Shown here in pieces: positions 22,971-23,119 of a DNA stretch of 23,119 nt. Position 1 is the stretch's first letter, and the number at the start of each line of letters is the position of its first letter. The stretch lies in assembly GCA_031276365.1 (NCBI GenBank), contig JAISNG010000124.1:1-23119 (forward strand). Direction: 5' to 3'. Made by a program: the position numbers and the translations under genes. The stretch is from Campylobacteraceae bacterium. GTDB lineage: Bacteria; Campylobacterota; Campylobacteria; Campylobacterales; Campylobacteraceae. The notes beneath the pieces are model-generated. The model searched no databases and was not told the origin of the DNA. It saw only the letters and a list, made by a program, of their open reading frames with translations.

Positions 22971-23014
22971 AAAAAACTCTGTTTCGCTTACCTCTCTCAT
23001 ACGATAAGCGAAAC
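22971..23014 (-). terminator. Probable minus-strand intrinsic terminator downstream of nuoN
   Basis: GTTTCGCTTA (22981-22990) and TAAGCGAAAC (23005-23014) form a perfect 10-bp stem with a 14-nt loop. On the minus strand the stem is followed after AGAG by six T residues (22976-22971). On the plus strand no T run follows. It would thus end a convergent transcript entering from the right, and might also slow the nuo transcript. Confidence 0.45.
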
Positions 23015-23119
23015 GCCTGCGCATCTTTGTCATTATCAGACAATTTCTATTTTCATTATCCATGCGCTCCTTTCCGTCACTGCAAACCGTTGAAAACGGC
23101 GCAGCAATCCAGCAAATAG

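Overview
The window looks like a chromosomal segment of a Campylobacterota (epsilonproteobacterial) bacterium. The main reason is a 13-gene NADH-quinone-oxidoreductase-type (complex I) operon in the order nuoA-B-C-D-X-G-H-I-J-K-L-M-N. The usual nuoE and nuoF are missing, and one gene unlike either stands in their place, as in Helicobacter and Campylobacter. Short AT-rich intergenic gaps, AAGGA-type ribosome binding sites and strong -10 boxes without clear -35 boxes agree with this. I cannot name the species.

Layout. Bases 1-560 are a repeat-rich remnant area. It has the end of a plus-strand ORF that runs in from the left, partial duplications of that ORF's tail, and a perfect 26-bp inverted-repeat pair of the interspersed 'ATTCCCGC..GCGGGAAT' type. 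Bases 561-1978 (minus strand) hold a 12-unit TPR protein gene and, upstream of it, tRNA-Glu(TTC). From about 2064 onward everything is on the plus strand: a small lipoprotein translationally coupled to endonuclease IV (nfo); a FadL-family outer membrane porin adjacent to an acyl-CoA synthetase; a cysteine-pair Sel1-repeat lipoprotein followed 8 nt later by a TTG-start AAA+ ATPase; a 218-nt gap with a promoter; then the nuo operon from 9296 to 22937. The last 180 bases have no convincing gene but contain a hairpin that reads as a minus-strand terminator.

Function. The nuo genes encode the membrane proton-pumping arm (A, H, J, K, L, M, N) and the quinone/Fe-S connecting arm (B, C, D, G, I). The NADH-oxidising module is absent, so electrons probably enter from a carrier such as reduced flavodoxin or ferredoxin. 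Two features point the same way. NuoG carries a full eight-cysteine two-cluster ferredoxin domain where E. coli NuoG has one cluster. The protein in the nuoE/F slot is a fusion of a small NuoE-like Helicobacter-type domain with a segment that, by eye, aligns with the C-terminal half of NuoG from the same operon rather than with NuoF. The fadL-acyl-CoA synthetase pair suggests uptake and activation of exogenous fatty acids or other hydrophobic carboxylates. The Sel1 lipoprotein/AAA+ pair has no function I can assign.
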